From: Hyphomonadaceae bacterium
Lineage (GTDB): Bacteria > Pseudomonadota > Alphaproteobacteria > Caulobacterales > Hyphomonadaceae
Reading direction: 5' to 3'
DNA length: 64,000 nt
Assembly: GCA_024743315.1 (NCBI GenBank)
Contig: JANSWU010000001.1
Span: 1 to 64,000, forward strand
Shown here: one piece after another, positions 34,854 through 44,949 of the stretch
Layout of the letters: the number at the start of each line of letters is the position of its first letter
How positions within the stretch are numbered: the first letter of the stretch is position 1
Made by a program: the position numbers and the translations under genes
Notes under the pieces: model-generated
Databases searched by the model: none
Told to the model about the DNA's origin: nothing
Seen by the model: the letters and a program-made list of their open reading frames with translations, nothing else

Positions 34854-35837
34854 TTAGATCTCAGGGAGTTCAACAGCGGGCGCGCCAATGGCATGATCTG
34901 ATCGGCCGGTAAAAAACCGCGGTGTTAACCAAGTCGAGCTCAGAAAACTTCCGCTCAGCCGCTCAATTCTTGCGCCCGTCCCGGATTTAAAGCGCCGCAA
35001 TCCGTGAGTTAAATCCACGCGTCCGAGATCCAAACGGCAAAAGCCTTTTTGCTGCAAATCGATCATCGCCTGCCAAAGCAAAAGATTATGGGCACACCGG
35101 GCGCGCCCGCCCGCAGTGGTGACGCCGGCCTGATACGTCGCCATGCCGCCGTGCTCAAGGAACAACATGGCCGCCAGAGCTTCGCCATCCAGGCTTGCGG
35201 TATAGATCCGCGCGCGCCCTTCATTTGCGGCAGCATAAGCCAATAGAAACCCGGCTGGGTATGACTTGTACCGCCGCGTCGTTTGTTGCTCTGCTTCAGC
35301 CTTCAAGAACCATCGATGTCGTAACGGATCGAGGGCTTCATTGGTCACCTGGAGTCGAGAGCGTTCGGCCTTGCACAATTGATTTCGCCACTTCTGATGT
35401 AACCGCGCTCGCATGGGCTCCGGCGCGGTTAGGTCGAGCAAAGCGAGCTCTGCACCCGCCGCGATATTCAAGCCATCAATGCGATCCATGCCCTCAATGG
35501 CATTCACGATCAAAGGCCCTTTCACCTCACGCCGCACACGCGAAAGGAAGGCGCGCGTTTCGGTCAGGTCTTGCAAGACAGGGCCACGAGAGATCAGGTT
35601 CAGGGTCCCGATCAAAGGCCATTTGCGTTGTTGAACCAGGCAAGTGCCGCGCTCCGTCGAGATCCGTCGAACCGGCAGTTTCAGCTTGCGGCACGTCCGT
35701 TCGAATGCCTCTGATTGATTAAGCGGCGTGATCAAATCATCCATGCAGTAAACCTGAGGTAGAAACGCTTCACAATTGGTTAACCCTTCCATTCCCTGAT
35801 GGAGCCCGTGGGGCGGCGCGAATACTGCAAGGCGCAT
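34854..35837 (-). CDS. FemAB/BioF2-like GNAT acyltransferase
   Basis: A 327-residue protein of the FemAB-related acetyltransferase group. The C-terminal half (about 170-300) contains the BioF2-like GNAT fold: RWFLKAEAEQQTTRRYKSYPAGFLLAYAA, ARIYTASLDGEALAAMLFLEHGGMATYQAGVT and the helix-turn AHNLLLWQAMIDLQQKGFCRLDLGRVD. Such enzymes add aminoacyl or acyl groups to peptidoglycan or polysaccharide. The ATG at 35837 lacks a strong ribosome site; MDDLITP (35744) is an alternative start. Substrate unknown. Confidence 0.75.
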   Translation of the reverse strand: MRLAVFAPPHGLHQGMEGLTNCEAFLPQVYCMDDLITPLNQSEAFERTCRKLKLPVRRISTERGTCLVQQRKWPLIGTLNLISRGPVLQDLTETRAFLSRVRREVKGPLIVNAIEGMDRIDGLNIAAGAELALLDLTAPEPMRARLHQKWRNQLCKAERSRLQVTNEALDPLRHRWFLKAEAEQQTTRRYKSYPAGFLLAYAAANEGRARIYTASLDGEALAAMLFLEHGGMATYQAGVTTAGGRARCAHNLLLWQAMIDLQQKGFCRLDLGRVDLTHGLRRFKSGTGARIERLSGSFLSSTWLTPRFFTGRSDHAIGAPAVELPEI

Positions 35838-35917
35838 GAGCAGCCTAAGCCGCTTAGATTGGCTTTACTAAACAGGCCGCTTATGCTGCACTGCACCAAA
35901 TACGGGATTGGGATCAC

Positions 35918-37147
35918 ATGCTATACACTTTGGTCGAGATGAATCGCGCGGCACTCGCGCCCATGCGCCTCTTCGCCAAAGGCACAATGCAGGCTTTGGA
36001 AAGCCCACTCAATCCATTTGCCAACACGACCATGGGCCGATCCGCACATGCGGCGAGCAGCGTGTTTGAACGCGCCACAAGATATTATGGCAAACCGGAA
36101 TGGCAGATTCCTAGCACGGAGATTGGCGGCAAAACCTGTGCTGTAAAGCCCGTCCCAACCTGGTCCACGCCTTGGTGCACCTTGGTGCATTTCGAGACTG
36201 AAGGCGCGCCCAAGGATCGGCCGCGTTTGCTGATTTGCGCCCCGCTATCGGGTCACTTTGCGACATTGCTCCGCGGCACGGTCGAGGCCTTCCTGCCAAC
36301 CCATGAGGTCTACATCACCGATTGGACGGATGCGAAAATGGCGCCGGTCTGGTTTGGTCGGTTTGATCTCGATGATTATATCGACCATGTGCGTTCCGCC
36401 CTACAGCATATTGGCGGCGGTGCGCATGTGGTTGCCGTCTGTCAGCCCGGGCCACCGGTTCTGGCAGCGATCTCGATGATGGCCGAGGACGAAGACCCGG
36501 CTTTGCCCGCGACGATGACCTATATGGGGTCACCGATCGATGCCCGTAAATCTCCGACCGTGCCAAACCTTCTGGCTGAAGAGCGCAGCTTTGAATGGTT
36601 TCGCGAGAAAATGATCTATACGGTGCCGGCGCCTTGGCCGGGCATGCTGCGGCGCGTTTATCCCGGCTTCGTGCAGCTGACCAGCTTCATGCACATGAAC
36701 TGGGACCGGCATGTCGACGCGCAAGCCCGTTTCTTTGAACACTTGGTCGAGGGCGACGAAGACAGCGCCGAGAAGCACCGGACCTTCTACAATGAGTATC
36801 TCGCTGTGCTGGATCTGACCGAGGAATTCTATCTCCAGACCATTCGGCGGGTGTTCCGCGAGCATCGCCTGGCGCGCGGCATCTTCCGCTATCGCGGCGA
36901 GCGCCTGATCAATCCCGGTGCCATCGAAACCGTGGGCCTGATGACGGTCGAGGGTGAAAAAGACGATATTTCCGGCATTGGGCAAACCCAGGCCGCACAT
37001 GACCTCTGTTCCGGTATCCCGGAAAAGATGCAAACCGACTATATCCAGCCCGGCGTGGGGCATTATGGCGTGTTTAACGGCCGCCGCTTCAAAGAAGAGA
37101 TTGTTCCGCGCATCAACGCCTTCCAGGACATGATTGTCGGACTTTGA
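35918..37147 (+). CDS. phaZ: Intracellular polyhydroxyalkanoate depolymerase
   Basis: A 409-residue PhaZ of the Cupriavidus/short-chain-length intracellular type. The lipase-like box is CQPGPP with Cys175 in place of Ser as nucleophile; RLLICAPLSGHFATLLRGTVEAFLPTHEVYITDW is the diagnostic oxyanion region, and VGHYGVFNGRRF carries the catalytic His. It mobilises stored PHB. No phaC or phasin gene is in the window. It stops exactly where the convergent permease gene stops. Confidence 0.93.
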   Translation: MLYTLVEMNRAALAPMRLFAKGTMQALESPLNPFANTTMGRSAHAASSVFERATRYYGKPEWQIPSTEIGGKTCAVKPVPTWSTPWCTLVHFETEGAPKDRPRLLICAPLSGHFATLLRGTVEAFLPTHEVYITDWTDAKMAPVWFGRFDLDDYIDHVRSALQHIGGGAHVVAVCQPGPPVLAAISMMAEDEDPALPATMTYMGSPIDARKSPTVPNLLAEERSFEWFREKMIYTVPAPWPGMLRRVYPGFVQLTSFMHMNWDRHVDAQARFFEHLVEGDEDSAEKHRTFYNEYLAVLDLTEEFYLQTIRRVFREHRLARGIFRYRGERLINPGAIETVGLMTVEGEKDDISGIGQTQAAHDLCSGIPEKMQTDYIQPGVGHYGVFNGRRFKEEIVPRINAFQDMIVGL

Positions 37148-38470
37148 TCAAGCGCGCTCGAACCGCCAGCGACTGAATCCGTATATGATTGTCCCAGTGC
37201 CAATCAGCGCGATGCTGACAGCAACCTCCTGCGGTCGTTCAAGCGCGACATAGCCGAGCGTCCAGATCGTCAGCGCCAAATAGACGAGCGGAACGATCGG
37301 AAACAGTGGCACGCGAAACGGCCGGGCCAGGTCGGGCTGCCGCCAGCGCAAGACAAACAGTCCGAGCACCGCGAACAGACTGTTCAGGGCGAGCGTGAAG
37401 CCGGCAAAAACCAGCACTTGGTCAAACGTCGCCGTGATCACGAAGGCCAGCGCCAATCCGGATTGCACCATGACGGCGGTCGTCGGCATGCCATCTCGGT
37501 TGGACTTTGACAGGAAGCCGAACGTTTTGATGTCCTGACCGATCACCTGCAAAACACGCGGTCCAGCAATCGTCATCGCCGAGACGGTCGAGATCAGGAG
37601 CACGCCGAGGATGGCGCCGGTAAACATCGCGCCGGCATCGCCAAACACATAGCGTGCCGCGATCACGCCGACCTCCACTTCGCCGACCATCAAGTCACGC
37701 GGTGTGGTCAATAAGAACACGGCATTGAGCAGGATGTAGAGCAGCATTACCCCGAACGCCCCCGCGAACAGCACGCGCGGAAGGCTGGTTTGTGGATGTT
37801 CCAATTCATCTGTTAGATAGGTGGCGACATTCCAGCCGGTATAGGCATAGCTGACATAGATGAGCGAAACCGCGAAGGCGCCTGAGGTAATGGCGCCGAC
37901 ATCACCTGACTGCGGCAAGAGGCTGATCGGCTGATAATCGGCGACCAGCCAAAGACCGGCTGCACTCAGGACCAGGATGACCGCGACTTTGATCGCCGTG
38001 AACACGCTCTGAAAGGTGCCACTGGTCTCGCGTTGCCGTGTATGAATAACGGTCAACAAGATGATCAGGGCCACGGCCAAGCCACGTTCCACCCAATGCG
38101 TCGCTTGGTCAGATGCGTCAGGGAGCAAAGATGAGGTTGTATACGCTCCGAACGTCATCGCCGCCAGCGCCACCGGGGCCGAGAAGCCGACGGTCGCCGA
38201 CACCCAGCCGGACACAAAGCCTGCGGCGGGGTGATAAATCCGTCCGAGGAAATTGTACTCGCCGCCAGATCGCGGCAAGGCGGCCCCAAGTTCGGCATAA
38301 GACAGAGCGCCGCAAATCGCGACAATGCCGCCCACCACCCACAACATGATCAGGGCGAATCCCGACTGCAAAGTGACCAGCTGAAACCCGAGACTCGTAA
38401 ACACGCCGGTACCGATCATATTGGCGACCACGACTGCCAAAGCTGTTCTGGGAGAGAAAAAGGTTTTCAT
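37148..38470 (-). CDS. APC-superfamily amino-acid permease
   Basis: A 440-residue transporter with about 12 membrane helices. The N-terminal VVVANMIGTGVFTSLGFQL, the Gly-rich unwound helix of APC carriers, and SYAELGAALPRSGGEYNFL (helix 2-3) are diagnostic. The substrate is probably an amino acid or amine. ATG 38470 follows an in-frame GTG; neither has a strong ribosome site. It is divergent from the AraC-type regulator, 223 bp away, suggesting control by it. Confidence 0.88.
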   Translation of the reverse strand: MKTFFSPRTALAVVVANMIGTGVFTSLGFQLVTLQSGFALIMLWVVGGIVAICGALSYAELGAALPRSGGEYNFLGRIYHPAAGFVSGWVSATVGFSAPVALAAMTFGAYTTSSLLPDASDQATHWVERGLAVALIILLTVIHTRQRETSGTFQSVFTAIKVAVILVLSAAGLWLVADYQPISLLPQSGDVGAITSGAFAVSLIYVSYAYTGWNVATYLTDELEHPQTSLPRVLFAGAFGVMLLYILLNAVFLLTTPRDLMVGEVEVGVIAARYVFGDAGAMFTGAILGVLLISTVSAMTIAGPRVLQVIGQDIKTFGFLSKSNRDGMPTTAVMVQSGLALAFVITATFDQVLVFAGFTLALNSLFAVLGLFVLRWRQPDLARPFRVPLFPIVPLVYLALTIWTLGYVALERPQEVAVSIALIGTGTIIYGFSRWRFERA

Positions 38471-38693
38471 CACGGCTGCTTAGTCAGCTCCGGAAGCGCC
38501 TGTCTAGGGACGGTGGTCGGGTTTCTAATCGAACTATGCCGAACCCCATATTTGCAACACGTGGCGGGCAACATGGCTGAAATTTGAGACATTGCGATAA
38601 TTTCAAAATGGGCGTTTCCATTGCTATGCTCGCAAAACGAGTTCGACCTCATAGTTATACATAAGGCCGAACATAGCCGTGTGAGGGCGGAGA

Positions 38694-39713
38694 ATGATGG
38701 TGTCGCAGACCGGTTCGAAAATCCAGCTTGGCCCCGAGCGCCGTCAATTCGTGCGGGGCCCGGGCGATCAGATCCGCGAAAGCATTGGCAAATTCTTTGA
38801 TCTGACCCCCATCGCCTCTGAGTCAAACTCTGGCGCCTATCAGGTCAAAACCTGGTTTTCAGACAATTGCGTTTATACCCTACCAAGCATGGACACGATG
38901 GCGGTGCGCCGCACAAAGAGCCAGGCTGAAGGCGGCGCACACCTGGTATTGGTGCAACGCTTTCTGACAGGGCACCTGCTCGGACGGATCGGTGATCTCA
39001 GCGTCGACCGCTTTCCAGGGGAGGTTTACCTCTTGGACATGGCGCACCAGTTTGAAAGCGTCCAGTTTCCCAGTGTCATACAAAACGTATTCATTCCCAA
39101 GAAATTGCTGGGCTATGATCCTGACCAGCATGCGCCATTTCTCCACCTGTCTCGACATCCAACGGTGGGAAAACTTCTGACGCAGCAATTCGACCTCATT
39201 TATGGCGGCCTTGAGTCCGAACACGCGCTCAATGCGACCGCCCAATCCCGTTTTATTGCCTGTCTCAGAACCGCGCTCGGGACCGACCGGCAAGATGGCG
39301 ATGTCCGTCGCCAAGCGCGTGAAGCGATGACGGATCTGATATGTCGCTATATTGAACGCAATTTGGAGTCTCCGGATTTAAGCGTAACCGCCATCCTGGC
39401 AGAATTCGGCGTCTCTCGTGCCACGCTGTATCGCATGTTCGAAGATAAGGGGGGTGTTCGCCAATATGTCAGTGATCGGCGTTTGTTTCGAGCGGTGGCA
39501 GAAATCACCCGACGGCCAACCGTGCGCGGCGAGCTCACCCGCATCGCGGAAAAATGGGGCTTTTCCTCTGACGCGAACTTCAATCGGTCAGTTCGTCGGC
39601 ATTTCGGCGTGCCGCCCGGCGCGTTGAACTATGGATCTGTGCTGAAGCACGAAACAGCGACGCTGCATGATACGTTCGGCGCCGGTTTCGCGCATATTGA
39701 ACCAACGGCCTGA
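38694..39713 (+). CDS. AraC-family transcriptional regulator
   Basis: A 339-residue regulator: N-terminal AraC_binding_2-like beta domain (about 25-200) and two C-terminal HTH motifs (LSVTAILAEFGVSRATLYRMFED; AEKWGFSSDANFNRSVRRHFGVPPGAL). The second HTH carries the AraC signature. The start has GGAG 3 bases before ATG 38694. It is divergent from the APC permease gene and probably regulates it or its own expression; the ligand is unknown. Confidence 0.9.
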   Translation: MMVSQTGSKIQLGPERRQFVRGPGDQIRESIGKFFDLTPIASESNSGAYQVKTWFSDNCVYTLPSMDTMAVRRTKSQAEGGAHLVLVQRFLTGHLLGRIGDLSVDRFPGEVYLLDMAHQFESVQFPSVIQNVFIPKKLLGYDPDQHAPFLHLSRHPTVGKLLTQQFDLIYGGLESEHALNATAQSRFIACLRTALGTDRQDGDVRRQAREAMTDLICRYIERNLESPDLSVTAILAEFGVSRATLYRMFEDKGGVRQYVSDRRLFRAVAEITRRPTVRGELTRIAEKWGFSSDANFNRSVRRHFGVPPGALNYGSVLKHETATLHDTFGAGFAHIEPTA

Positions 39714-39799
39714 TCAGCTGACACAGGTTTCAACCTCGCGCCCCCTACCCTCCTGTGCGACTCGCCGCTAATACTCGTCCTCCAAAGAAGGACACGACC

Positions 39800-42601
39800 A
39801 TGCCGAGCGCCCCAATCAATGCTGACAGCCATCTCTATCTGATTGATGCGAGCGCTTACATTTTTCGCGCCTATCATGCTCTGCCGCCCCTGTCTCGGGC
39901 TTCCGATGGTCTTCCGGTCGGAGCGGTGTCCGGGTTTTGCAACATGCTCTGGAAGCTGCTGGAGGACCTGAAAGGCGATGAGCGGCCAACCCATTTTGCC
40001 TGCGTGTTCGACAAGTCCTCTTACACATTCCGGAACGATATGTTTCCCGAGTACAAAGCCAATCGCGACGAGCCACCCGAGGATTTGCGCCCACAATTCC
40101 CGCTGGTGCGCGAGGCGGCCATCGCGTTCCACACCCATGCTTTGGAAATGGAAGGCTATGAGGCGGATGATCTGATTGCGACTTATGCCCGCCAGGCCGA
40201 GGCGAAAGGCGGCCGCGTCACCATCGTCTCGTCAGACAAAGACCTGATGCAGCTCGTCACCGATAAGATCTCCATGCTCGACACGATGAAGAACAAACAT
40301 ATCGGGCATGAGGAAGTCGTCGAAAAATTCGGCATGGGCCCAGATAAAGTCATCGACATTCAGGCACTCGCCGGCGACAGCGTCGACAATATTCCAGGTG
40401 CGCCTGGCATTGGCGTCAAAACCGCCGCCACCCTGCTGACTGAATATGGTGACTTGGACACACTGCTCGCCCGCGCAGAAGAAATCAAACAACCAAAACG
40501 CCGCCAGACCCTGATTGATCATGCCGATCAGATCCGGATGTCGCGGGCCTTGGTGACCCTGAAAGAAGATGTCCCGGTCGAGGTCCCGATTGAGGACCTC
40601 GCCGTCGCTGATCCGGACCCGAAGACCCTTCTCGATTTCCTCGAAAAGATGGAGTTTCGGACGATCACGCGCCGCGTTCGAGAGACCTTTGAGCTCGAGG
40701 GCACGCTGGAAGAAGCCACCGAAGATGAACCAGTTCAGATCGACCGCAGCGCTTATACTTGCGTCCGCGATTTCGATACGCTGGAAGACTGGATCGCGCG
40801 CGCCATGGCGCAAGGCTTTGTCGCCGTCGACACCGAAACCGATGCCCTCGACGCCCATGAATCAGGGCTGGTGGGTGTATCGCTGGCGCTCGCGCCCGGC
40901 GAAGCCTGTTACATCCCGCTCGCGCATGTGGATCCTGATAGCGATCCAAGCGCCGCATCGGACGACATGTTCGGCGCCGATCCGCCGCGTCAGATTAATA
41001 AGGACAAAGCACTCGAAGCTTTGAAGCAATTGTTCGAGGACGATTCCGTCCTCAAGATCGGGCACAATTTCAAATATGATGTCACCGTGCTCGCCCGCTA
41101 TGGCATTCAAGTCGCGCCGATGGATGACACGATGCTGCTCAGTTTTGTCATGCATGCCGGCATGCACAATCACGGCATGGACGAGCTGTCTGAGCGCTAT
41201 TTCCACCACAGCCCGCTCGCCTTCAAAGACGTTTGTGGCACTGGCAAGAAACAGATCACATTCGATCGCGTGCCGCTTGACCGGGCCACTGAATATGCCG
41301 CGGAGGATGCCGACATTACGTTGCGGCTGTGGCTTGAAGGCAAGTCGCGCCTGCACAAGGAACGGGTCACCACCGTCTATGAGACGCTGGAACGCCCATT
41401 GGTGCACGTGCTTTCGGACATGGAAGCGCATGGCATCAAGGTTGATCGCGATACGCTGTCGCGCTTGTCCGCCGAGTTCAACCAATCGATGGCGCGCTAC
41501 GAGGCCGAGGCCTATGAGCTGGCTGGCCGCGAATTTAATCTTGGCTCGCCGAAACAGCTTGGTGAAATCCTGTTTGACGAAATGGGCCTGGAGGGCGGCA
41601 AAAAAACCAAGACCGGGGCCTGGCAAACCGGTGCAGATATTCTGGAAGATCTCGCCGCTGAAGGCCACGACTTGCCGCGCGCGGTCATCAATTGGCGCAC
41701 CGTCTCGAAACTGCGCTCGACCTATACCGAGACCTTACAACAGCAGATCAGCCCGCGCACAGGCCGCGTCCATACCAATTACGGCATGACCGGTGCCCAG
41801 ACCGGACGACTCTCTTCCAATGATCCGAACCTGCAAAATATTCCGATCCGAACCGAAGAAGGTCGCAAAATCCGTGAAGCCTTCATCCCAGAACCCGGCA
41901 ATGTTCTGATCAGCGCCGACTATAGCCAGATCGAGCTGCGCCTACTTGCGCATATTGCCGGCATTGATGCGCTGAAGGATGCCTTTCACGAAGGCCTCGA
42001 CATTCACGCCATGACGGCTTCGGAAATGTTTGACACACCGATTGAAGGCATGGACCCGATGATCCGGCGCCGCGCCAAGGCGATCAATTTCGGCATCATT
42101 TATGGCATTTCCGGCTTCGGCCTCGCCCGCCAGCTGTCGATCCCACGCGAAGAAGCGTCGGCCTATATCAAGACCTATTTCAAACGCTTCCCAGGCATCA
42201 AAGCCTATATGGACGAAACCAAGAAATATGCCGCCGAGCATGAAAAGGTCGAGACGATTTTCGGCCGCGTGCTGCACCTGAAAGGCATCAAGGCGAAAGG
42301 GCCGCAGCGCGGCTTTGCTGAACGTCAGGCGATCAATGCGCCAATCCAGGGGTCAGCGGCGGATATTATCAAACGTGCCATGATCCAGATGCCAGACGCG
42401 TTAGAGAAGGCCGGTTTGAAGGCGAAAATGCTCCTGCAAGTGCATGACGAATTGATTTTTGAGGCCCCCGAGGAGGAAGCCGAAAAGACAATTGAAGTGG
42501 TGCGCGCCACAATGGAACGGGCGCCTTTTCCAGCCCTCAGCCTAAGCGTCCCCTTAGTGGTGGAGGCCGATATCGGGCAGAACTGGGCCGAGGCGCACTA
42601 G
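39800..42601 (+). CDS. polA: DNA polymerase I
   Basis: A 933-residue Pol I with all three domains: 5'-3' exonuclease/FEN (about 1-290; LIDASAYIFRAYHA, EMEGYEADDLIATYA, SSDKDLMQLV), 3'-5' exonuclease (about 330-520) whose first metal motif VDTETDA is intact so proofreading is likely retained, and the polymerase domain (TGRLSSNDPNLQNIPIR, ISADYSQIELRLLAH, RRAKAINFGIIYG, QVHDELIFE). It fills gaps in repair and replaces RNA primers. ATG 39800 has AAGGA upstream and starts the conserved sequence. Confidence 0.97.
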   Translation: MPSAPINADSHLYLIDASAYIFRAYHALPPLSRASDGLPVGAVSGFCNMLWKLLEDLKGDERPTHFACVFDKSSYTFRNDMFPEYKANRDEPPEDLRPQFPLVREAAIAFHTHALEMEGYEADDLIATYARQAEAKGGRVTIVSSDKDLMQLVTDKISMLDTMKNKHIGHEEVVEKFGMGPDKVIDIQALAGDSVDNIPGAPGIGVKTAATLLTEYGDLDTLLARAEEIKQPKRRQTLIDHADQIRMSRALVTLKEDVPVEVPIEDLAVADPDPKTLLDFLEKMEFRTITRRVRETFELEGTLEEATEDEPVQIDRSAYTCVRDFDTLEDWIARAMAQGFVAVDTETDALDAHESGLVGVSLALAPGEACYIPLAHVDPDSDPSAASDDMFGADPPRQINKDKALEALKQLFEDDSVLKIGHNFKYDVTVLARYGIQVAPMDDTMLLSFVMHAGMHNHGMDELSERYFHHSPLAFKDVCGTGKKQITFDRVPLDRATEYAAEDADITLRLWLEGKSRLHKERVTTVYETLERPLVHVLSDMEAHGIKVDRDTLSRLSAEFNQSMARYEAEAYELAGREFNLGSPKQLGEILFDEMGLEGGKKTKTGAWQTGADILEDLAAEGHDLPRAVINWRTVSKLRSTYTETLQQQISPRTGRVHTNYGMTGAQTGRLSSNDPNLQNIPIRTEEGRKIREAFIPEPGNVLISADYSQIELRLLAHIAGIDALKDAFHEGLDIHAMTASEMFDTPIEGMDPMIRRRAKAINFGIIYGISGFGLARQLSIPREEASAYIKTYFKRFPGIKAYMDETKKYAAEHEKVETIFGRVLHLKGIKAKGPQRGFAERQAINAPIQGSAADIIKRAMIQMPDALEKAGLKAKMLLQVHDELIFEAPEEEAEKTIEVVRATMERAPFPALSLSVPLVVEADIGQNWAEAH

Positions 42602-42616
42602 AGCTCGGCTGTCGCG

Positions 42617-43504
42617 ATGAAGCTCAGCCCGAATCTTCTTCTTAGTCTTGCCACGTTGATGGTCGCCGCCGTTTCCCTCTGGCCCGCGCCGGCTCCCGTA
42701 TCCCATATCTATTTCGACCGTGCACCAGATCGAGCTGAGATCATTGCGCATGGGGGTGGACAAGGTCATGCGCCACCGAACACGCTTCTGGCCCTGCAGC
42801 GCGCGACCGGGATGGGTGCGGATGTGCTCGAAGCTGACGTCCAGCAGACCCGCGATGGCGTCCTGATCCTGCGCCATGATGATACGCTGGACCGCACAAC
42901 CAACCTGACCGGTTTGATTGCAGAATATGACTGGGTCGACCTCGCGGACGCTGATGCAGGCGCCCGAACCGAGATCGATGGAGAGCGGCTTGCAGGCCAA
43001 GGCATCACCATTCCGCGCCTGGAGGAGGCGTTTGCGGCCTTCCCAGACGCGCGGTGGATCCTCGAAATCAAGAATGATACGCCGCGCGCGGCTGAGGCGA
43101 TGTGCGCGGAAATTCAGGCGGCGGACGCCGAACAACGGGTCCTGGTCGGCTCCTTCCACGACCAAGCCATGGCGCAGTTTCGGCAGGCTTGTCCAAATGT
43201 GGCGACCTCGATGTCCTCGGCTGAGGTCCGTGACTTTGTCATTGCTGCCCGGCTCGGCCTGTCGCGCTTTGTGCGAACGCCCGCGATGGCGATGCAGATC
43301 CCGGTTTCCGCTGAGGGGATGGACCTCACCCATCCACGTGTGCTCGCAGCCGCTCACGCACGTGGTCTGCGCGTTCAGTATTGGACGATCAATGATCCGG
43401 ACGAGATGCAAGCCCTGCTGGACGCGGGAGCAGATGGCCTGATCACGGATTTTGTCGACCGCGGGTTTACCGCCCTGACAACTCCCAACCAATCCCCGGA
43501 ATAG
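42617..43504 (+). CDS. Glycerophosphodiester phosphodiesterase
   Basis: A 295-residue GDPD-family TIM barrel with an N-terminal hydrophobic segment (about 5-24; signal peptide or anchor). Catalytic and metal motifs are present: AHGGGQGHAPPNTLLA (first His), EADVQQTRDGVLILRHDDTLDRTT (Glu, Asp and second His) and EIKND. The family hydrolyses glycerophosphodiesters to glycerol-3-phosphate and an alcohol. It starts 15 bp after polA on the same strand, so it is probably cotranscribed. Confidence 0.9.
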   Translation: MKLSPNLLLSLATLMVAAVSLWPAPAPVSHIYFDRAPDRAEIIAHGGGQGHAPPNTLLALQRATGMGADVLEADVQQTRDGVLILRHDDTLDRTTNLTGLIAEYDWVDLADADAGARTEIDGERLAGQGITIPRLEEAFAAFPDARWILEIKNDTPRAAEAMCAEIQAADAEQRVLVGSFHDQAMAQFRQACPNVATSMSSAEVRDFVIAARLGLSRFVRTPAMAMQIPVSAEGMDLTHPRVLAAAHARGLRVQYWTINDPDEMQALLDAGADGLITDFVDRGFTALTTPNQSPE

Positions 43505-43557
43505 CAGCACCGTTTTGAAACGGCAGCAATCTGTGCTCAGATCACTGAGAGAGAGAA

Positions 43558-44928
43558 ATGAGGGCGTTCAAGATGGTATGGAGATCAGTTATTGGCGGCG
43601 TCATGGCTGCAGGCGCAATGGCGTTGGCGAGTTGTGTGTCAACGCCGCCAAGTGACATTGTGGTGATCACAGACGCACGGATTATCGATGGGCTTGGCGG
43701 CGCCCCGATGGACGATGGCGTCATTCTGATTCAGGATGACCGAATCCTGGCGGTCGGTGGAGCAGATGAGATTTCTGTTCCAGCTGACGCTGAAATTATC
43801 GATGTCGACGGCAAGACAGTGATGCCCGGCCTGGTCGATGTTCACGTCCATTTCGATATTCTCGGCCATGCCAATTATGGTCACTGGTTTGGCACTTATG
43901 AAGACCGCATGCGTTCCGACATTATGCCGAGCGCGGCCCAGGCGATGTTGCGCGCGGGCGTCACCTCCGTCCGCGATCTCGGCGCCGATGTCGATAATAT
44001 TTTCTGGCTACGCGACGAGATTGAGGCCGGCCGTTTGCCGGGTCCACGGACATTTATCGCTGGACCATTCTTACGCAAAACCCCGACCAGTTTTGTCTCG
44101 ACCGACTATGTCGACACCTGGGTGATCGAAAGCCCGGAAGTTGGCCGCGAAAAAGTGCGCCGGCTGATCGATATGGGCGTCGATGTGATCAAGACTCAGG
44201 ATGAAGCGCTGTCCAAGGCAGAGCTCGCGGCGATTTATGATGAGGCGCATAAAGGCGGATTGCGGGTCGCTTCACATATCTATGCGGCTGACGCCGTTGA
44301 AACCGCGCTAGAAGCGGGTCTTGGGCCATATGACACGATTGAGCACATCGGTGTGAACCAGGACCAGAATTACAATCAGAACGTGGTCTCGCTGATTGTT
44401 GAGAACCGAGTTGCCATGGCGCCAACCATCATTGCGCTTGAGGGTGTAAAAATGATCATCAACGATCCGGCGCTGCTGGAGGATGAAGCCTGGCGCCGCG
44501 ATATTCCGGCGGAAGATTTGTACGCCGACATTCAGCGCTCCTATCGTGAGACGGATCTCTCGCAGCATGCCATATTCATCCGCTCAGAGGCCGATCGCAT
44601 GGGCCGGTTCTCGAAACTCAAGCACCTCTATGACAATGGCGCGATCTTCGCGATTTCCTCAGATTCCGGCACGCGCGGCAATCCGCATCACAATGCGATG
44701 TGGCGAGAAATGGTGCTGACCGAGCAAGTCACAGGGATGCCCCGTATGGGCGTCATCGTTGCGGCCACAGCGGTGAATGCAAAAATTCTCGGTGCCGAGG
44801 ATGAAATCGGCACGCTCGAACCCGGCAAATATGCCGATATCATTATCATCGATGGGGATCCGCTGGAGGACCTCGCGGCGATGTCACAAATCGTCGCCGT
44901 GTACAAAGGCGGCGCGCTCGTTGAATAA
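43558..44928 (+). CDS. Amidohydrolase-family lipoprotein
   Basis: A 456-residue metal-dependent hydrolase anchored as a lipoprotein (lipobox ALASC, Cys26). Metal motifs of the imidazolonepropionase/Xaa-Pro-dipeptidase-like amidohydrolases are complete: GLVDVHVHFD, a Lys in VIKTQDE, SHIYAAD, IEHIG and the Asp in ISSDSGTRGNPHHNAM. The C-terminal strands EPGKYADIIIIDGDPL are typical. Substrates are usually peptides or cyclic amides. GAGAG precedes the ATG. Confidence 0.9.
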   Translation: MRAFKMVWRSVIGGVMAAGAMALASCVSTPPSDIVVITDARIIDGLGGAPMDDGVILIQDDRILAVGGADEISVPADAEIIDVDGKTVMPGLVDVHVHFDILGHANYGHWFGTYEDRMRSDIMPSAAQAMLRAGVTSVRDLGADVDNIFWLRDEIEAGRLPGPRTFIAGPFLRKTPTSFVSTDYVDTWVIESPEVGREKVRRLIDMGVDVIKTQDEALSKAELAAIYDEAHKGGLRVASHIYAADAVETALEAGLGPYDTIEHIGVNQDQNYNQNVVSLIVENRVAMAPTIIALEGVKMIINDPALLEDEAWRRDIPAEDLYADIQRSYRETDLSQHAIFIRSEADRMGRFSKLKHLYDNGAIFAISSDSGTRGNPHHNAMWREMVLTEQVTGMPRMGVIVAATAVNAKILGAEDEIGTLEPGKYADIIIIDGDPLEDLAAMSQIVAVYKGGALVE

Positions 44929-44949
44929 GCCACGGAGAGAGTAAGGGGT